Positions 6,074-8,288 of a stretch of 8,288 nt of DNA are shown in pieces. Under the pieces are notes generated by a model. The model was not told the origin of the DNA. It did no database searches and saw only the letters and a program-made list of their open reading frames with translations. Origin of the DNA: Clostridiales bacterium. GTDB taxonomy: Bacteria > Bacillota > Clostridia > Lachnospirales > JAITVM01. Position 1 is the first letter of the stretch; each line of letters begins with the position of its first letter. Location: assembly GCA_031285815.1 (NCBI GenBank), contig JAITVM010000173.1:1-8288 (forward strand), given 5' to 3'. A program made the translations under genes and the position numbers.

Positions 6074-6744
6074 AGGGTTTAATTCTGCTGGTTGAGGACA
6101 ATGAACAGATTCTTCGTGGCAACAGCCGTATGCTCCGTCGGCGTGGCTACGAAACAATGGCCGCCATGACGCTTGCAGAAGCACGGGGGTGTATGGCTGA
6201 AAAAACACCCACAGCCATTGTACTGGACATCATGCTGCCGGACGGGAGCGGTTTGGATTTCATGCGGGAGCTCCGGAAGACGTCAGCTATCCCCATACTG
6301 CTTCTGACAGGGCTGACTACAACGGAGGATATTGTGCGTGGCCTTGACGACGGCGGCGACGACTATCTGACAAAGCCCTATGATTTCTCGGTGCTGATTG
6401 CGCATATTGAGGCGCTTCTACGCAGGGCCGCCCATATTCCGGATACACTTGTTAAAGGCGCCCTGACGCTGGACATCCGCGCGAACCGCGCAATACTTGG
6501 CGGCGTGGATATGCTCCTGACACAAAAAGAGTTTGCTGTGCTGCTTCTGATGCTGGAAAACGAAGGGCAGGTACTCTCCACGGATTATATTTATGAAAAG
6601 GTTTGGAAACAGGCCCCAGACAATGGCACAGGCAGTGCAGTAAAAAATGTCATCTCGCGCATTCGAAAGAAGCTAAGCGGAAAATTTACCATCGAGAATG
6701 ACCGTGTGGTAGACGGGTACATTATCACCCAGATACCCGTTTAA
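6070..6744 (+). CDS. OmpR/PhoB-family response regulator
   Basis: Predicted 224 aa. The start is TTG 6070, overlapping the kinase stop in the string TTGA, with GGAGG (6056-6060) 9 nt upstream; this indicates translational coupling. The receiver domain (1-118) has the acidic pocket Glu9-Asp10, phospho-acceptor Asp53 in LDIMLPDGSG, Thr80 and Lys102 in TKPYD, all canonical. The C-terminal winged-helix DNA-binding domain (about 125-222) has the expected features: LTQKEFAVLLLMLENEGQVLS, the recognition-helix region GSAVKNVISRIRKKL, and the wing VDGYIITQI. It should be phosphorylated by the kinase encoded just upstream and act as a transcriptional regulator. Targets are unknown. The upstream lipoprotein and downstream DUF3137 gene are possible candidates by position only. 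A terminator hairpin follows at 6836-6896. Confidence 0.93.
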   Translation: MKGLILLVEDNEQILRGNSRMLRRRGYETMAAMTLAEARGCMAEKTPTAIVLDIMLPDGSGLDFMRELRKTSAIPILLLTGLTTTEDIVRGLDDGGDDYLTKPYDFSVLIAHIEALLRRAAHIPDTLVKGALTLDIRANRAILGGVDMLLTQKEFAVLLLMLENEGQVLSTDYIYEKVWKQAPDNGTGSAVKNVISRIRKKLSGKFTIENDRVVDGYIITQIPV

Positions 6745-6835
6745 CTTTAATTTGAAAGAAATTTTGGCCATCGTGAAATAATTTTGGTTAAAATTCTGCG
6801 GCCGTTCCCCAAACCACCACCATATAAAATTATAC

Positions 6836-6896
6836 TAAGGCTGTAAACCCGTAAGCACCAGCAGGCGCTAACTGAGAGTTTACAGCCTTATTTTTC
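6836..6896 (+). terminator. Rho-independent terminator of the two-component operon
   Basis: TAAGGCTGTAAAC (6836-6848) and GTTTACAGCCTTA (6878-6890) form a perfect 13-bp stem. The 29-nt loop can partly pair internally (GTAAGCAC with GCGCTAAC, imperfect). A T-rich run follows the stem (TTATTTTTC). It lies 91 bp after the response regulator stop and separates it from the DUF3137 gene. The 91-bp gap itself contains no gene; two similar short words, AATTTTGG (6770s and 6780s), are the only repeat noticed. Confidence 0.85.
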
Positions 6897-6912
6897 GTTA
6901 GGGGGGATTGAT

Positions 6913-7011
6913 ATTAAAAAGTTTACTTTAATGATATTGGCATTATGCCCGGCGGCTATAATTATAGGCTGCCCAAAAGGTTCTGGCGAAGGCTTCTGTT
7001 TAGCGCCGTAA
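6913..7011 (+). pseudogene. possible remnant of a lipoprotein signal peptide, ATT at start position
   Basis: A frame of 32 codons ending at TAA 7009-7011 reads as a textbook lipoprotein signal. Two lysines (KKFT) come first, then a hydrophobic core LMILALCPAAIII, then a lipobox-like IIGC with Cys at codon 20. Only 12 further residues follow before the stop. GGGGGG (6901-6906) sits 6 nt before the ATT at 6913, exactly where a start codon is expected, so an original ATG may have been lost. The alternative in-frame ATG at 6931 would leave a signal lacking the lysines. It could be a decayed lipoprotein gene, a tiny lipopeptide translated from a rare ATT start, or chance. It ends 18 bp before the start of the DUF3137 gene. 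Confidence 0.35.
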
Positions 7012-7028
7012 AAAGAAAGGTGAGTGCA

Positions 7029-8102
7029 ATGGCTTTTCTTATTTTAGTTATTGTTGTTGTAGTGGGTTTAGGTAAGCTCCTCCCGTCGATTCTGATGTTA
7101 TACGTCACTAATAGAAGGGTGGAAGCTGCCCCTGTTGAGGCCATGCAAGCCATCCCGGATGACCCCGGGTTAACGGAAGAAGAAATCACCAAAAAACTTC
7201 GCTTTCTGAAAAAAGTAGGGTTGATCAACAAGATTTCCGCGCCAGTATTCATCATCGGTACATTTGCCTACTTTACAATGTATATTGGGGAATCTATGCT
7301 TTTAGGCGAGTTTTTCCTCAAATTTTTGTTGCCTGTGGGGGCTGCGTTTGTGCTAATGCTTGTGGTTGGGGTACGGACGGGTAGGCAGATGATGGAACTG
7401 AAAAGCCTCATGGCCGCTTCAGTTACGCTACCGGTCCTCCGTGAAATATTTGAAGTGAAAGCCTACCATCCGCACGGCAATATCGGGGCGGATATTATAC
7501 GTCCCGCAGGGCTGATTCACAGCTGGGAGAGTATTTCGGGTAGCGATTACTTTGAGGGAAGCTATAAGGGGCTCAATGTCCTCTACTCCGATTTGTATTT
7601 ATCCCATCAAGAAACGAGTACCGATAGCAACGGCAAAGCAACTACAACTACCGTGACGGATTTTCTTGGGCAATGGCTGGTCTGCGACTTTGGAAAGGAA
7701 CTTGCCAGCACAGTCCGCCTGGTCGAGAAAAGAGGCGGCACCACGTTCGGGCTCAGCAAGTCTGACATCGAAACAGAGAACGTGGATTTCAACAAAAAAT
7801 TTCGGATTATAGCTGAGGATGGGCATACGGCGTTCTACCTGTTGACCCCACACTTTATGGAACGCTTGGTAGAGGCGGATTCAAGGGCAAATTCGCCGTC
7901 GCTCTTCTGCTTCCAAGGCGGGAAGGTACATATCGCGCTGTACAGCGGGCGCGATTCCTTCGAGCTAGGAAAAATAAACCCTAATAATATGGAGGCTGTG
8001 CGGCAGAAATTCCGGAACGACATCAAATATATGACAGATATAATGGATACACTGTTACTCAACGACAAGCTGTTTCAGGATACAGCCAGCGGGCGTACTT
8101 GA
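7029..8102 (+). CDS. DUF3137-type membrane protein
   Basis: Predicted 357 aa from ATG 7029, which has AAAGGTGA (7016-7023) directly upstream. A frame-extending ATG at 6945 would add 28 residues but lacks a ribosome binding site and overlaps the possible remnant. Hydrophobic segments lie at about residues 2-26, 71-88 and 96-116, with a charged stretch between the first two. The large C-terminal region has the pattern of DUF3137 proteins: the FEGSYKGLNVLYSDLYL strand pair, then FLGQWLVCDFGK (212-223), ETENVDFNKKFRI (248-260), AEDGHTAFYLLTPHFMERL (262-280), and a final strand pair LFCFQGGKVHIALY. The biochemical role of this family is unknown, and its members are often encoded beside LemA-type membrane proteins; none is visible here. 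The gene stands alone between a terminator and a putative insertion-element end. Confidence 0.75.
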   Translation: MAFLILVIVVVVGLGKLLPSILMLYVTNRRVEAAPVEAMQAIPDDPGLTEEEITKKLRFLKKVGLINKISAPVFIIGTFAYFTMYIGESMLLGEFFLKFLLPVGAAFVLMLVVGVRTGRQMMELKSLMAASVTLPVLREIFEVKAYHPHGNIGADIIRPAGLIHSWESISGSDYFEGSYKGLNVLYSDLYLSHQETSTDSNGKATTTTVTDFLGQWLVCDFGKELASTVRLVEKRGGTTFGLSKSDIETENVDFNKKFRIIAEDGHTAFYLLTPHFMERLVEADSRANSPSLFCFQGGKVHIALYSGRDSFELGKINPNNMEAVRQKFRNDIKYMTDIMDTLLLNDKLFQDTASGRT

Positions 8103-8164
8103 TTACACTCAATCGAATTTTTTTGAACAAAATAAAGATTTATAAAAAATACGAATGGAGTGCA

Positions 8165-8288
8165 GTGATATACTCCCCACCACCTAAGAGGTGGGGGCTT
8201 CTTGTTCGAGGTGGCTAACGCCACCAGCATAAGCAAGCTAACCCCGTGTGTCCCACGGTTTTCCGAATGACGTAACATTCGTACCTTG
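8165..8288 (-). ncRNA. candidate omega-RNA (reRNA) scaffold of the IS200/IS605-type end
   Basis: In TnpB-encoding IS200/IS605 elements the guide RNA is made from the 3' end of tnpB and the right end, and its 3' guide is the flanking DNA. The ordered hairpins between 8281 and 8176 on the minus strand would make the structured scaffold. A guide would then be read from the sequence left of about 8165, the gap after the DUF3137 gene. The 5' end of the RNA lies at or beyond the window edge. The RNA is inferred from structure and family knowledge only. Confidence 0.35.
8238..8288 (-). CDS. possible C-terminal end of a tnpB gene (partial)
   Basis: One minus-strand frame is open from the window edge and ends at TAG (8240-8238), giving the tail QGTNVTSFGKPWDTRG. 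Its position just before the terminal hairpins is where a tnpB stop codon is expected. With only 16 residues the assignment cannot be supported by motifs. Another minus-strand frame is open through the hairpins, but its sequence looks like a translation of structured RNA. Confidence 0.2.
   Translation of the reverse strand, partial: QGTNVTSFGKPWDTRG

Larger units (their letters stand above)
8150..8288 (-). mobile_element. putative right end of an IS200/IS605-type element (partial)
   Basis: Four compact hairpins are packed into 110 bp. The first is CCC-A-CCACCT/AGGTGGGGG (8176-8197, one bulged A, loop AAG). The second is GGTGGC-TAAC-GCCACC (8210-8225). The third is CCGTG/CACGG (8244-8258). 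The fourth is CGAATG-ACGTAA-CATTCG (8264-8281). Read on the minus strand, GCCCCCACCTCTTAGGTGG followed by GGGGAGTATATCAC resembles the subterminal hairpin and end of IS200/IS605 elements as I remember them. A tnpB gene would then lie to the right of the window, reading leftwards. The outer boundary is probably around 8150-8170 but cannot be fixed without the other end or an empty site. Recognition is from memory of the family pattern, not from alignment. Confidence 0.5.

Noticed and set aside
6962..7255. Minus-strand open frame of 97 codons
   Set aside because: It is antisense to the beginning of the DUF3137 gene, with no domain pattern or ribosome binding site.
8075..8278. Minus-strand open frame of 67 codons across the right-end hairpins
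   Set aside because: It runs through four hairpins and overlaps the 3' end of the DUF3137 gene; its residues look like translated structured RNA, and there is no ribosome binding site before its ATG.

Overview
The window looks like low-GC Firmicutes DNA, most likely from a Clostridia-type anaerobe. The left half is strongly AT-rich, Shine-Dalgarno sites close to the GGAGGTGATC consensus precede ATG or TTG starts, and the protein families are typical of that group. I cannot name the species or decide between plasmid and chromosome.

Left half (1-4718, AT-rich). It opens with the 3' end of an alpha/beta hydrolase gene closed by a perfect 18-bp terminator hairpin. About 800 bp of very AT-rich non-coding DNA follows. 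It ends in four copies of a 20-bp repeat just upstream of a two-gene partition cassette: a small ribbon-helix-helix DNA-binding protein (ParR-like) and a ParM/StbA-type actin-like ATPase. The repeats are a natural candidate for the centromere/operator. A convergent gene encodes an unusual predicted fusion: N-terminal helix-turn-helix, GIY-YIG nuclease domain, coiled coil and basic tail. A lipoprotein of unknown function follows on the + strand. This stretch has the character of a plasmid or integrated plasmid-like element.

Right half (4760-8102, visibly richer in G+C). A six-transmembrane sensor histidine kinase and an OmpR/PhoB-type response regulator overlap by 4 bp (TTGA) and are closed by a 13-bp terminator hairpin. 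Next come a possible remnant of a lipoprotein signal peptide with an ATT in the start position, and a membrane protein of the DUF3137 type. The change in composition falls in the short gap between the lipoprotein and the kinase, which suggests that DNA of two origins meets there. The two could still be transcribed together, because no terminator separates them.

Right edge (about 8150-8288). A cluster of four compact hairpins resembles the right end of an IS200/IS605-type element read on the minus strand, with tnpB expected just outside the window. This region may encode the omega-RNA (reRNA) scaffold used by TnpB.

The most interesting points are the partition cassette with its repeat array and unusual gene order, the HTH/GIY-YIG/coiled-coil fusion, and the putative omega-RNA end, whose guide would come from the DNA next to the DUF3137 gene.
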